Assembly: GCA_002787035.1 (NCBI GenBank)
Contig: PCVP01000016.1
Coordinates: 304-64,303 of the forward strand
Direction of reading: 5' to 3'
DNA length: 64,000 bases
Source: Candidatus Peregrinibacteria bacterium CG11_big_fil_rev_8_21_14_0_20_49_14
GTDB taxonomy: Bacteria; Patescibacteriota; Gracilibacteria; Peribacterales; Peribacteraceae
Both the position numbers and the translations under genes were made by a program. Positions within the stretch are counted from its first letter, which is position 1, and each line of letters begins with the position of its first letter. The notes beneath the pieces are model-generated. The model saw nothing but the letters and a program-made list of their open reading frames with translations, did not search any database and had not been told where the DNA came from. Positions 8,326 through 17,562 of this stretch are shown one piece after another.

Positions 8326-8602
8326 CATTTCTCTCCTGTTTTGCCAGTTCTTCCGCCCATGCATCGGGGTGAGTCACCCATGCAGCCGCAGGCATGCCTC
8401 TTTCTATACATGCGGCACATGCGGCATTGCACGCGGCAATAATCATGCTTCCTCCGCCGTCCGGCCCGAAGCTGAGGTTGGAAACAGAAGGACCCGGACA
8501 TCCGTTTCCTCCTCTGCAAAATTCCCGTGCTCTGCCCTGTTCCCATTGCATAACTTTTTCATAGTCACCCATGGAATTTGCAGATGGCTCTCCTTCTGAC
8601 AT
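8300..8602 (-). CDS. Small Cys/Gly-rich hypothetical protein, 100 aa
   Basis: Unrecognised. It has no signal peptide. The middle third is Gly-rich with regularly placed cysteines (EFCRGGNGCPG, later IIAACNAACAACIERG; five Cys in total), which could bind a metal or form disulfides. The ATG at 8602 follows a TAGTAT box (8609-8614) by 6 nt, suggesting a leaderless mRNA. A perfect palindrome lies just upstream. Confidence 0.5.
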   Translation of the reverse strand: MSEGEPSANSMGDYEKVMQWEQGRAREFCRGGNGCPGPSVSNLSFGPDGGGSMIIAACNAACAACIERGMPAAAWVTHPDAWAEELAKQERNVAGDSSLQ

Positions 8603-8618
8603 GTCTTGATACTATGCC

Positions 8619-8636
8619 TTGATCTCAAGAGATCAA
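8619..8636. promoter_or_regulatory. 18-bp perfect palindrome, putative operator
   Basis: TTGATCTCAAGAGATCAA is a perfect inverted repeat. On the minus strand its outer TTGATC is 16 nt before the TAGTAT box that precedes the 100-residue gene, so it would coincide with the -35 element. Position and symmetry suit a repressor site. A hairpin terminator is the alternative, but no T-run is directly adjacent. Confidence 0.45.
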
Positions 8637-8690
8637 TGAACCTAATTTTTTGGCTTACAAAAGCCAAGTATTCTGTTCACGCTCCTTCAG

Positions 8691-9176
8691 TTACGGAATC
8701 TGCACGACGTGTAACTCATGACCGGTCACCTCCAAAAATTTTTCAATACCCTCCCTGCGTATAACCAGAGATGCGGTATTGACCAGCGGATGCACGCGAA
8801 ACGAGTCGTTCTTCCACAGGTCTTCGTCCACGAAACATTGCACGTGATGATCCGTATCATGAATAAGCGCGAGTATGCTCACCGAACCGGGCGTAATACC
8901 AAGATACTTCTGCAGCCGTTCGGGAGAACCAAAGCCAAGTTTTTTCAGTCCCAGCATTTCAGAAAGTGAGTGAAGATCCACCGTTTTATCGTAGCCGACT
9001 GTTACCAGAATATGATTGGCCCCCTTCTTGTCTCTGAGAAACAGATTTTTTGTATCCGCACCCGGAATATCTTCCGGTACCAATTCCTGCGCTTGTTCAC
9101 AGGTGAATACCGCGGGGTGGTCGTAGTGTTCGTACGCTATGCCGTTATCCGAGAGAAATGCATGAATGTCTCGCAT
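8691..9176 (-). CDS. Prolyl-tRNA editing deacylase (ProX/PrdX, YbaK family)
   Basis: A free-standing trans-editing domain of 161 residues that hydrolyses mischarged aminoacyl-tRNA-Pro. The family signature is clear: the Lys-containing strand GADTKNLFLRDKKG (residues ~39-52), the VTVGYDKTVDL segment and the late GITPGSVSILALI loop (~94-106). The length matches stand-alone PrdX/ProXp-ala proteins rather than the INS domain of ProRS. A TACAGT box at 9183-9188 is 6 nt before the ATG. Whether the substrate is Ala- or Cys-tRNA is inferred only from the closer similarity to PrdX. Confidence 0.85.
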   Translation of the reverse strand: MRDIHAFLSDNGIAYEHYDHPAVFTCEQAQELVPEDIPGADTKNLFLRDKKGANHILVTVGYDKTVDLHSLSEMLGLKKLGFGSPERLQKYLGITPGSVSILALIHDTDHHVQCFVDEDLWKNDSFRVHPLVNTASLVIRREGIEKFLEVTGHELHVVQIP

Positions 9177-9231
9177 GGCTCCACTGTATCAGAGTAAAAA
9201 GTTTACGTGACTATCCATATTGCAGGCTCCC

Positions 9232-11016
9232 TTACGAGGACACCGCACCCTGAGAAAACAACTCTATGAATCCCTCTTCAGCTATCTGATGTGTGGACTT
9301 CCATTTTTGCGCCGTGGAGCTCATGGGTGACAGATGCGGTTGGTCGTTGATATGCCGAAGGTACAACTTGTATTCCGCAGAGTTACTCCAGTGATTCTTT
9401 CTGCGCACCGCATCTTCCGCCTTCTCCCGGAAAGAACCGACAAACTTATAATGGAGTAGCACACCGGTACAATCTGCGATTCGTACCTGCTCTACAAAAT
9501 GTTCGTTTTGCGGAAAGATGCGAATTGCATCATCCACAAAGAAGAGAGGAGTTTTGGTAAGAAGGAAATGCCGGGATCCGAAAAGGGATTTTCGAATTCC
9601 GCCGTAGAGGCACCGAAGTCCGCTATTGCTTGTAAGTTTTTCCCGCGCATCTTGTGGCACCGCATGGACGTCTTTCAGGTCGTAGTACGGGTACGCTTCT
9701 TTTATGTTGTCTTTCGGTGTGCTGCGCACTTCCTGCAGAGGACAATCGGAGAACATATCGAGCATATGTGCCGCAACCGCACCGCACTGTTTTGAGCGCA
9801 AATGTTTCAAAAAGTCCGAGAGCGACACTGTTTCTGCGTCGGGATGAAGAAACAGTTCATCGCTATCCGCGCTCAGACACCAACATCCCGTACAAAATTT
9901 TCTTGCGAGCCACCGTTTCATAGGGAGCTGGTACTGAGCGAAAGGTAGTGTGCATCGAAAAACGTACACATTCTCATATGAGGATGCCAGCTCCACGGTT
10001 CTGTCGGTTGAGCCGTTATCCAGCAGTACGATATGCGCTGCTCCGAGAGCAAGATAATGCTCTATGAAAGAGACAATGGTGAGCTCCGCATCTCTCATAA
10101 GACAGGTTACAACCAAGTCCGTATCCGCTGTGTGCAATGAGGCATGCCCGCAAAGATACCGCACATCGTCATCCGAAACGCACCTCGTCTCTTTTACCAA
10201 AGACACGTGACCGTAAAAATCCAAGCGTGCCGAATCTGTAAAACTATCATCGCACGATACCGCAACGCCCTGCTGCACGCTGGTGGGGCAGCTGAGAAAC
10301 GTTCCAACATCGTGACATCGGGGAGCATGCTCACCGCTCATACTCAACAGAATATCATCGCGAAAATGCGCCTCTGATTTATAGGATTGAGAGAGGTCTG
10401 CCAAAAGCGAATGGTACATGTGAATATGATTGGCACTGCAAGCATACGCACGATTGAGTATGGATACATCTCTCTCTTCGCCGTGCAGGTAGTGTCGGAT
10501 ACCACCTTCTTCCACCTGCTCTCCGCACATTCCGTGTACACAAGAAGAGTCGCTGAGTGCCGCCGAAAAAAGTGCGTGCACCTGCTCGGGTGTGAGGAGC
10601 AGGTCGTCATCCATAAAGAAAAACCACTGAGCATTTTCCTCATGTGCCATGACAAAGCGATGTGAAGGGTACGCGTTTTCCGACAGATCTCTTACCTCAA
10701 TTTTTTCGCTTCGAATGTGAGGATGTACGGGATACTCCGCACCGTTGTTGCACAGAATAATCTTCTCCACGCATGAGCATTTCAAGAGCATGCGCAGGAG
10801 CATGCTCATATTCCACGGCCTTTTATAGTTGAGAAGAATAACCGTACACCGCTCTTCGCACTCTGCCCGCACCTGCGCACCGAAGCGCACTCGCACATAC
10901 CAATGTACAAGCTCCCATGTGTGCCGCAGTCTCCCGCGGGGAAAGAAGGAGTCGGTACGTGGTCTGAGAAGCCACCGAAGTTGCATGGGCCAAAAGTATG
11001 AGCGCACAGATGTCAT
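9232..11016 (-). CDS. Two-domain glycosyltransferase-like protein
   Basis: A 594-residue cytoplasmic protein with two GT-A-like modules in tandem. The first (about 50-270) has CTVILLNYKRPWNMS and a metal-binding MDDDLLL. The second (about 305-560) has VVTCLMRDAELTIVSFIEHY, VLLDNGSTDRT and LSADSDELF, as in GT2/GT92-like enzymes. Both modules keep an acidic DxD-type motif, so both may be active, which suggests a bifunctional envelope-glycan enzyme. It is divergent from the next glycosyltransferase gene. A TATACT box (11032-11037) is 15 nt before the ATG. Sugar specificity is unknown. Confidence 0.72.
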   Translation of the reverse strand: MTSVRSYFWPMQLRWLLRPRTDSFFPRGRLRHTWELVHWYVRVRFGAQVRAECEERCTVILLNYKRPWNMSMLLRMLLKCSCVEKIILCNNGAEYPVHPHIRSEKIEVRDLSENAYPSHRFVMAHEENAQWFFFMDDDLLLTPEQVHALFSAALSDSSCVHGMCGEQVEEGGIRHYLHGEERDVSILNRAYACSANHIHMYHSLLADLSQSYKSEAHFRDDILLSMSGEHAPRCHDVGTFLSCPTSVQQGVAVSCDDSFTDSARLDFYGHVSLVKETRCVSDDDVRYLCGHASLHTADTDLVVTCLMRDAELTIVSFIEHYLALGAAHIVLLDNGSTDRTVELASSYENVYVFRCTLPFAQYQLPMKRWLARKFCTGCWCLSADSDELFLHPDAETVSLSDFLKHLRSKQCGAVAAHMLDMFSDCPLQEVRSTPKDNIKEAYPYYDLKDVHAVPQDAREKLTSNSGLRCLYGGIRKSLFGSRHFLLTKTPLFFVDDAIRIFPQNEHFVEQVRIADCTGVLLHYKFVGSFREKAEDAVRRKNHWSNSAEYKLYLRHINDQPHLSPMSSTAQKWKSTHQIAEEGFIELFSQGAVSS

Positions 11017-11085
11017 AATCAGCAGGGTGTGAGTATACAGGTTTTTATGATGCTACCTCTCGAAAGAAAGGACTATGATATCCAC

Positions 11086-11961
11086 ATGCGCAATACCACA
11101 GCCATCTGCTGGGTACGGAATGAAGAGGATATCATTGAAACGTTCGTACGACACGCGCTTGCGATGACAGATCATATGATACTGGTGCTGCACAGCAGTA
11201 ATGACTGTTCGCAGGAAATCTTGGAGTCGCTCGTTTCAGAAGGCCTCTCTCTTGATGTGCGATACAACAACTCACCCATCCATAAGCAGTCGGAAGTTCT
11301 TACGAGGCTCATGCATGAGATAGCTCACGATACCGAGTGGATACTTCCGCTGGATGCGGATGAATTTCCGGTTACCAGGAGAGGGACATCGTTTCGAGAC
11401 ACGGTACAACAGCTTCCTCAAGATCGCGTACACCTGCTTCCGTGGCATACCTACGTGCCTCTGCCGCAGGATGATCATAATCAAATGAACATACTCATGC
11501 GTATGCAACACAAGCGCAGTTACGAACAGCAGCCATTTTCCAAAGTTCTTATTCCGTCGTGCCTTCTGCGCCGAGCGCCGGAAGCGGTGCTGCCCGAAGG
11601 AAGCCATGAACTGCTACTTCCGTCACATGTTGCTTCCGTAACATGCGATACGCTCTGCCTCGGACACTTTCCCGTTCGGTCGGCAAGTCAGCTTCGACGT
11701 AAAATAATCAATGGCTGGGAAAGTCATAGTGCAAATCCCCAGAGGGAGCAGGGGCACGCTTTTCACTGGGAGTCGCTCTACGAACGATGCAAAAGTCCTG
11801 TGCCACTCAGCGATGAAGAACTGCTCTCCATAGCCCTGCACTACGCAGTGCCGGAAGAAATCTGCCACTCCGTACCCCCCAAAATAATACGAGATCCGGT
11901 GCCATTCGCCTCCAAAACCCCCCTGAAATACACACCTGCGTTGGCAGCACTTCCTGTGTGA
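11086..11961 (+). CDS. Glycosyltransferase family 2-like protein
   Basis: The protein begins directly with a GT-A core (TTAICWVRNEEDIIETFVRH), contains a metal-binding LDADEFP motif about 80 residues in, and ends near residue 291. The frame can be extended to a GTG at 11029. I place the start at the ATG at 11086 because it begins the domain, lies 6 nt after TATGAT (11074-11079), and leaves room for divergent promoters. It is related in style to the C-terminal half of the neighbouring 594-residue protein, so the two probably act on the same glycan. Confidence 0.7.
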   Translation: MRNTTAICWVRNEEDIIETFVRHALAMTDHMILVLHSSNDCSQEILESLVSEGLSLDVRYNNSPIHKQSEVLTRLMHEIAHDTEWILPLDADEFPVTRRGTSFRDTVQQLPQDRVHLLPWHTYVPLPQDDHNQMNILMRMQHKRSYEQQPFSKVLIPSCLLRRAPEAVLPEGSHELLLPSHVASVTCDTLCLGHFPVRSASQLRRKIINGWESHSANPQREQGHAFHWESLYERCKSPVPLSDEELLSIALHYAVPEEICHSVPPKIIRDPVPFASKTPLKYTPALAALPV

Positions 11962-12033
11962 ATCGTATCGACAAACACAGATGTGAGTGAAGTTGTATTG
12001 AGTGCGGGAGGAGTTCCACTAGAATCAATACAT

Positions 12034-13479
12034 ATGCTTGCAGCTCCCCAACCATTCAGCTTTGTTCTCTTCGGTGCTTCCGGGCATCTTGCGAAGCTGA
12101 AGTTATACCCCGCACTGTATATTCTGGCACTCAAAAAAAGGCTGCCTGAGGATTTCAGCATTGTGGGATTTGCAAGATCCGACATGGACGACGAATCGTT
12201 TCGAACCCTCGTATCGGATGCGATTCGCAAAGAAATGATAGAGGTGAACGAAGAAGTGCTCTCTGCACTGCTTACGCATGTATTTTACCACCAAGGGCAA
12301 TACGATGAAGCATCGGATTTCAATGCACTCAACGTACGCCTTACGAATTTGGAAAAGGGATGGAAAAACACGGTACGGCTTGCGTACCTTTCCATACCGC
12401 CAAACGTTTTTTCCGACGTCATGAATAACCTGTGTAAGGGCGACGTGCACCGACACAATGGGAAAAAGGATTTCCGCTGTATTGTGGAAAAACCCGTCGG
12501 ACACGACCTGAAAAGCGCGGAAGACATATTCGCCAAGCTGACATCCTGCTTTCAGGAAGAGGAAATCTACCTGCTGGACCATTACCTGGGCAAAGAGGCC
12601 GTACGGAACGTATATTACTTACGGTACTCCAACCCGCTGCTGGAACGCCTGTTTAAAAACACGCTGATTCACCACGTGGAAATTACGGCGCACGAGCCGG
12701 GAGGACTGGAAGGACGCGCAGGATACTTTGAACATACGGGCACATTCCGAGATATGTTTCAGTCGCATTTGATGATGGTTTCTTCGCTGCTTACGATGCG
12801 GCTGGAGAGTGAAACCTCATTCCGGGAAACGCGTCTGAATGCACTCAAGCAATTTTACCTCCCCCCTGCGGAGAATTTGGATGAATTGGTTTTGCAGGGG
12901 CAATACTCTTCCGGAAAGGTGCACGGAAAAGAGGTAATAGGGTATGTGGAAGAAGAAGGTGTAACCAAAGGATCTCGTACGAATACGTATGCGGCACTGC
13001 GACTGCGTACCAGGATTTCCCGCTGGGAAGGAGTACCGTTCTACCTGCGTTCGGGAAAGCGACTCCAGAAGAAGGAGACCCGCATTTCCATTCAGTTCCA
13101 AGAGCCTCGCACAGTAGGGAAGGGCGCAACACCAAACAGGCTGGATATAATCCTGCAGGGAGAGGCCGGCATGCGCATGCACTTACAAACCAAGCTCGGC
13201 GGCACGGAACCTGAATTCCGACCTCTCATATTGGAAGATCCTCTCGTCTGTGTGGGAGATTGTTTGCCGGAGCACGGCCTGCTGCTTCTGGAGGCCATTC
13301 ATGGCAAGCAGCAGTGGTACCTGTCGTTCGAGGAGGTTCGTACGGCATGGCGGCTTACAGACCCCTTGCAGGCACATCTGGATAAAGAGGGCACTCCGCT
13401 GTACTCCTACGAAGCGGGTTCCATGGGGCCAAAAGAGGCGAACGATTGGATAGCAAAAGACAGCACCCACTGGTTATAA
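12034..13479 (+). CDS. zwf: Glucose-6-phosphate dehydrogenase
   Basis: Oxidises glucose-6-phosphate to 6-phosphogluconolactone, producing NADPH (or NADH) at the entry of the pentose phosphate pathway. Visible signatures are the dinucleotide fold (VLFGASGHLAKLKLYPAL, residues ~10-27), VEKPVGHDL, and the substrate-binding LLDHYLGKEAV (~180-190). Length (481) is typical. The usual Asp of the GDL motif is His here. The ATG at 12034 is 8 nt after TAGAAT (12020-12025), so a leaderless start is preferred over an earlier in-frame ATG at 11983. The lactonase gene follows after 4 bases. Confidence 0.95.
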   Translation: MLAAPQPFSFVLFGASGHLAKLKLYPALYILALKKRLPEDFSIVGFARSDMDDESFRTLVSDAIRKEMIEVNEEVLSALLTHVFYHQGQYDEASDFNALNVRLTNLEKGWKNTVRLAYLSIPPNVFSDVMNNLCKGDVHRHNGKKDFRCIVEKPVGHDLKSAEDIFAKLTSCFQEEEIYLLDHYLGKEAVRNVYYLRYSNPLLERLFKNTLIHHVEITAHEPGGLEGRAGYFEHTGTFRDMFQSHLMMVSSLLTMRLESETSFRETRLNALKQFYLPPAENLDELVLQGQYSSGKVHGKEVIGYVEEEGVTKGSRTNTYAALRLRTRISRWEGVPFYLRSGKRLQKKETRISIQFQEPRTVGKGATPNRLDIILQGEAGMRMHLQTKLGGTEPEFRPLILEDPLVCVGDCLPEHGLLLLEAIHGKQQWYLSFEEVRTAWRLTDPLQAHLDKEGTPLYSYEAGSMGPKEANDWIAKDSTHWL

Positions 13480-13483
13480 CAGT

Positions 13484-14173
13484 ATGGACTACGCACATCT
13501 TAAAACCGATACGGCAAAAGAATTTGTGACGGGAAGCGTGACCATTCTTGAAGGGATGATCAATGAAGCGATTCTTGCAAAAGGAAAATGTATTCTCGGT
13601 CTCTCCGGAGGTTCAACACCACGTCCTGTTTATGAAGCGCTAGGAAGAAGTACGGAGATCGATTGGTCCAAAGTATGGATTTTTTTGATAGACGAACGAT
13701 ACGTTTCGTCCGAAAGCGAGGACAGTAATTCGAAACTTATTCGTGATTCGCTGCTGGCCGGAGCACGTATTCCCCCAATGCAGTATAAATACCCGGCGGA
13801 TCTTCCGCTCGAAGAGTGGCAATCGGAATATGAAGCGACACTTGCGGATCTTTTGCAGGGAACATGGCCGGATATTGCGGTGTTGGGCATGGGGGAAGAC
13901 GGACACATCGCATCGCTGTTTCCCCCCGTTATAAAACAAGCGCAGGGTCCGGAACTTACGGTGCATACGACCACAGATCACTTTGCGGTACACGATCGCG
14001 TCAGTGTGACACTGCCCGTGCTTACCAAAGCAACACATAAAGTATTTCTGCTGAAAGGAGAAGGGAAAAAAGCGGTATGGAATGAGATGCTTCAAAGCGG
14101 TGAAGACGAAAACAGATGGCCTGCCAAAGCCATATTGAAGTCAGGAGGTTGTACTGTTGTCTCACAGTGGTAG
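13484..14173 (+). CDS. pgl: 6-phosphogluconolactonase
   Basis: Hydrolyses 6-phosphogluconolactone, the product of the preceding enzyme. The 229-residue DevB/SOL-type protein shows LGLSGGSTP (~38-46), FLIDERYV and LGMGEDGHIASLFPP (~136-150), the family's signature blocks. It starts 4 bases after the zwf stop, so the two form an operon. No 6-phosphogluconate dehydrogenase is in the window. Confidence 0.95.
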   Translation: MDYAHLKTDTAKEFVTGSVTILEGMINEAILAKGKCILGLSGGSTPRPVYEALGRSTEIDWSKVWIFLIDERYVSSESEDSNSKLIRDSLLAGARIPPMQYKYPADLPLEEWQSEYEATLADLLQGTWPDIAVLGMGEDGHIASLFPPVIKQAQGPELTVHTTTDHFAVHDRVSVTLPVLTKATHKVFLLKGEGKKAVWNEMLQSGEDENRWPAKAILKSGGCTVVSQW

Positions 14174-14182
14174 GTTACGAGT

Positions 14183-14935
14183 ATGCAGGAACTCAAACCG
14201 TTTATTATTTTCAGTCATGCGAGATCCAGCTCCAGCAGACTGGTGCGCACGCTGCAGCAACACCCTCAGGTGCACTGCGCAGGTGAAATTTTTAATGACA
14301 TAGCGGTATACATACAAGAAAATGACGTTCTCCCCATCGTGGGAACCACGCACGAAGAATCTCGATTGCCTCCGCATGAATTCCTGTGGAAGTTTTTCCA
14401 GGGCGCCGTTGCCAAAACAGGAAAACACACAGTGGGATTTAAAATTTTTCTTCCGCATGTATCGCAAGAAGTGCAGGAAGAATGGCTGCGTGATACACGC
14501 ATACGAAAAATACTGCTCTCTCGAAACAACATGCTGCAAGCAAGCCTTTCTTACGAATTGGCGGACCATACTCAGCAGTACGTTCGACACCCTGGACAGC
14601 CCTACGTAAAGCCACAACAGTTCACCGTAGATACGCTGAAGATGCACGAATGGATAACCGAAAGCAGGCAATGGTTGGAGCGGTGCAGACGTATTCTACG
14701 GAACACAAATCAAGAGTACTGCGAATGTATCTATGAAGATTTTTCTCCGACCACCACACAGGAAGTATTTTCTTTTTTGGGAGTACCTTCGATGACGGAT
14801 TTTAAAAAGTACCACACCAAGATGGCGGAAGAAGATACATACGACTGCATAGAGAATCTGAATGAGGTGCGCGCAAAACTGGAAGGTGCGCAGTACGGAT
14901 TTTTACATGAGTATATCGGTGAACAGGTTTGGTAA
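14183..14935 (+). CDS. Sulfotransferase (Stf0-like)
   Basis: Predicted to transfer sulfate from PAPS to a carbohydrate or lipid hydroxyl. The N-terminus carries the 5'-phosphosulfate-binding loop (FSHARSSSSRLVRTL, residues ~10-24), and a central ILLSRNNMLQASLSY resembles the 3'-phosphate-binding segment with the conserved Arg-Ser. The 250-residue length is right for Stf0 enzymes. It starts 9 bases after pgl and may share its transcript. Given the adjacent glycosyltransferases and methyltransferase, the acceptor is probably a surface glycan, but that is inference. Confidence 0.75.
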   Translation: MQELKPFIIFSHARSSSSRLVRTLQQHPQVHCAGEIFNDIAVYIQENDVLPIVGTTHEESRLPPHEFLWKFFQGAVAKTGKHTVGFKIFLPHVSQEVQEEWLRDTRIRKILLSRNNMLQASLSYELADHTQQYVRHPGQPYVKPQQFTVDTLKMHEWITESRQWLERCRRILRNTNQEYCECIYEDFSPTTTQEVFSFLGVPSMTDFKKYHTKMAEEDTYDCIENLNEVRAKLEGAQYGFLHEYIGEQVW

Positions 14936-14937
14936 CA

Positions 14938-15555
14938 CTATTTTGTTCTTGAGAGCAGTATCGACTGATCTCGCAATCCTCCCAAAGGAGTAACGACCCA
15001 GTCGGTATCAGCGATACTCTCCGCTGTTGCCCTTTGCACTCCCGGGAATCTCCTGCAGTCGGTATCACCGTAGTCATCTATAACTATGAGTCCTCCGGGA
15101 GACATACGAGGCAATATATGCGAAAGGCACTCATGTACGGCAGCGTAGAGATCGCAATCGATATGAACGAGTGAAAAAGGTCCTCGCATCTTGGGAAGAG
15201 TGTCCTTGAACCACCCTTTTCTTGTGTTGGCATACGAATGAAGTCCGTGATTTTTCAACAATCTCTTCACTTCTTTCTCGGAGCTATCTGAAAAAAACTT
15301 TGCAGGAATGGTGGTACCGGCATCTTCTGTCCCAGGAGAAGGCATTCCTTCCCATGCATCTAGCAAATGAACAACATTGGATGACTTGTTTCTAAAAAGA
15401 GCATAAGCCATCAGTAGCGCGGTGCCGCCTTTGTATACACCACATTCCATAAAGTCTCCCTCATGTTTTGCCGCTTGTCTGTCTGCAATATCTGCCAAAT
15501 ATTGGAGACGTACCTCATCATTTACCGAAATACCTGTGCTGCAAGAAATATCCAT
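14938..15555 (-). CDS. TylF/MycF-family O-methyltransferase
   Basis: A SAM-dependent methyltransferase of the macrocin-O-methyltransferase family, 205 residues. The SAM-binding loop is DFMECGVYKGGTALLMA (~34-50), followed by LLDAWEGMPSPG and the metal and catalytic segment HIDCDLYAAVHECL, then IVIDDYGD. Members methylate sugars in glycans and antibiotics, and surface-sugar methylation is the likely role next to the sulfotransferase and glycosyltransferases. It starts 5 bases after the yraN stop and ends 2 bases from the convergent sulfotransferase gene. Confidence 0.85.
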   Translation of the reverse strand: MDISCSTGISVNDEVRLQYLADIADRQAAKHEGDFMECGVYKGGTALLMAYALFRNKSSNVVHLLDAWEGMPSPGTEDAGTTIPAKFFSDSSEKEVKRLLKNHGLHSYANTRKGWFKDTLPKMRGPFSLVHIDCDLYAAVHECLSHILPRMSPGGLIVIDDYGDTDCRRFPGVQRATAESIADTDWVVTPLGGLRDQSILLSRTK

Positions 15556-15560
15556 AGATA

Positions 15561-15935
15561 CTAGAGTACAGGATCTATGTCTATTGCGTGAAAATGATCC
15601 GCAACATCGTCTCCCACAACGGTAATGACGTCTATTCGATACCCTCCTTCAAACGCATGCTCAGCAATCCAGTAACGTGAAGATCGCTGTAACTTTTTCT
15701 TTTTTGCGGATGTGATATTCAGTTCAGGTGAGAAATCCGCATCCTGCACACTGCGCGTTTTTACTTCGGCAAATACGAGAACTCTCTCATGAGGATCGTA
15801 CGCGATGATATCTATTTCATCTCGTTGCACACGTACATTCTGCGCGTATATGGAGTACCCCAACGAACGTAGATACACTGCGGCTGTCTCTTCTCCCGCC
15901 CTGCCTGTCATAAGATGGTGCGATGAATTCCTCAT
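15561..15935 (-). CDS. yraN: YraN/UPF0102 endonuclease-like protein
   Basis: A small (124 residues) restriction-endonuclease-fold protein of the UPF0102 family, often found near recombination or uptake genes. It has GRAGEETAAVYLRSLGY and the D-ExK core (RDEIDIIAYD, then VLVFAEVKTRS). The ATG at 15935 is 9 nt after GATACT (15945-15950); an ATG 21 bases upstream is an alternative. It is divergent from comM, another DNA-uptake-associated gene. Confidence 0.88.
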   Translation of the reverse strand: MRNSSHHLMTGRAGEETAAVYLRSLGYSIYAQNVRVQRDEIDIIAYDPHERVLVFAEVKTRSVQDADFSPELNITSAKKKKLQRSSRYWIAEHAFEGGYRIDVITVVGDDVADHFHAIDIDPVL

Positions 15936-16037
15936 ACAATAATCAGTATCCTGCAAAGGTGTACGATCGTCCAGTCATAGTAGTGGATTACAGGGTGTAC
16001 GTGAGTACACTGGTGCTCAGATATCCCCTCCGATCCC

Positions 16038-17546
16038 ATGCTTACACAGCTTCTATCCTTTGCAAACATCGGTCTTTCGAGTGAAAAGGTAACTGTCGAG
16101 GTCGGCGCCGTACGCGGAGAAGGAGCCATGTACATAGTCGGCCTCGGCGACACTGCCGTACAGGAGAGTAAACAACGTGTCAGGATGGCCATACGCAGCA
16201 GTGGTTTTACATTTCCAACGGGGCGCACCATCACCATAAACCTTGCCCCTGCGGATCTGCGCAAAGTCGGACCTCGGTACGACCTTGCGATTGCACTGGG
16301 ATTATTGATAGTTCATGGATCAGTGAGTATCCCCCGGGAAATTCTCAGTGATGCGGCATTCATAGGCGAGCTCGCACTGGACGGGTCGCTGCGTCACATC
16401 TCGGGGGTACTCTCAACGGCCATAGCCTGCAAAAAACATGGCATCTCCACCATTGTTGTCCCGGCAACCAACGCACCGGAAGCCGCGCTTGTACCCGGCT
16501 TGCGTGTTATTGCTGCGGAGAATCTTGCCGAGCTCATCGGCATACTGACAGGCGCAAAAGATATGCCGCATATTCCGCCGCCCGCAGCTATGCCCATAGA
16601 GAAAGAGCAGCAGGGAACCGTGGTGGATTTTGCAGATGTGCGCGGACAAGAACACGCGAAACGCGCACTGGAGATAGCAGCTGCAGGGGGGCATAACGTA
16701 CTGCTCAGCGGAGCACCCGGTGCGGGCAAAACACTTCTTGCGAAGGCATTCCGCAGTATTTTGCCTCCGCTTACGGATGAGGAATCCATAGAAGTCACTC
16801 AAATATACTCGGTAGCCAACTTGCTTCCCGACGATATGCCACTGGTGTACAAGCGCCCGTTTCGTACGGTTCATCATACGGCCAGCGGTGTAAGCATAGT
16901 GGGTGGCGGGCAAATTCCGGGACCCGGAGAAATAAGTCTCGCTCATAAAGGCGTGCTATTTCTCGATGAAATAGCAGAATTCCCCACGCAGGTACTCGAA
17001 GTACTCAGGCAACCACTGGAAGACAGGCAAATCACCATTACGCGAGCACAAGGTTCGGTAACGTTCCCCGCAGATTTTATAATGGTTGCAGCCATGAATC
17101 CGCCGAAGTACAGCAGCAGCAGTGCTCAAAAAATCCAGAAACGCATCAGCGCTCCTTTGCTCGATAGAATCGATTTAACCATTGCGGTTGAACCTGTGGA
17201 TATAGACGATTTACAGAGAGGGCCGAAAGGGAACGAGGAAACGAGTGCCACGCTCCGCGAAAGAGTTATTTCGGCTCGCAAAATGCAGCGCGAGCGACTC
17301 CGCGGCTACGGCATAAGCACGAATAAGGAGATGGGAGTCACTCATATTGAAACCCTCTGCCCACTTGATGATGTTTGCCTGGGATTACTCAAGCAGGCAG
17401 CGCAACGATTGGGTCTTTCGGCACGTGCGTATCACCGGACCATCAAGGTGGCCAGAACCATTGCAGATCTGGCAAATTCCCAAAGCATACAAAAGGTGCA
17501 CATAGCCGAAGCCTTGCAGTACAGGCAAAGCATCGGCGCGGAGTAG
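16038..17546 (+). CDS. comM: ComM/YifB AAA+ Mg-chelatase-like helicase
   Basis: A 502-residue hexameric AAA+ ATPase linked to branch migration during natural transformation. The N-terminal ChlI-like fold (residues 1-160) leads into the ATPase with Walker A GAPGAGKT (~225), Walker B VLFLDE (~306) and sensor 1 VAAMNPPKY, and a C-terminal helical lid domain. Family members often have a zinc-finger insertion (NPCPCG) after sensor 1; here it is NPPKYSSSS without cysteines. With type IV pili and prepilin peptidase elsewhere in the window, DNA uptake competence is plausible. Confidence 0.93.
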   Translation: MLTQLLSFANIGLSSEKVTVEVGAVRGEGAMYIVGLGDTAVQESKQRVRMAIRSSGFTFPTGRTITINLAPADLRKVGPRYDLAIALGLLIVHGSVSIPREILSDAAFIGELALDGSLRHISGVLSTAIACKKHGISTIVVPATNAPEAALVPGLRVIAAENLAELIGILTGAKDMPHIPPPAAMPIEKEQQGTVVDFADVRGQEHAKRALEIAAAGGHNVLLSGAPGAGKTLLAKAFRSILPPLTDEESIEVTQIYSVANLLPDDMPLVYKRPFRTVHHTASGVSIVGGGQIPGPGEISLAHKGVLFLDEIAEFPTQVLEVLRQPLEDRQITITRAQGSVTFPADFIMVAAMNPPKYSSSSAQKIQKRISAPLLDRIDLTIAVEPVDIDDLQRGPKGNEETSATLRERVISARKMQRERLRGYGISTNKEMGVTHIETLCPLDDVCLGLLKQAAQRLGLSARAYHRTIKVARTIADLANSQSIQKVHIAEALQYRQSIGAE

Positions 17547-17562
17547 GTGGTATATTGCCTCT

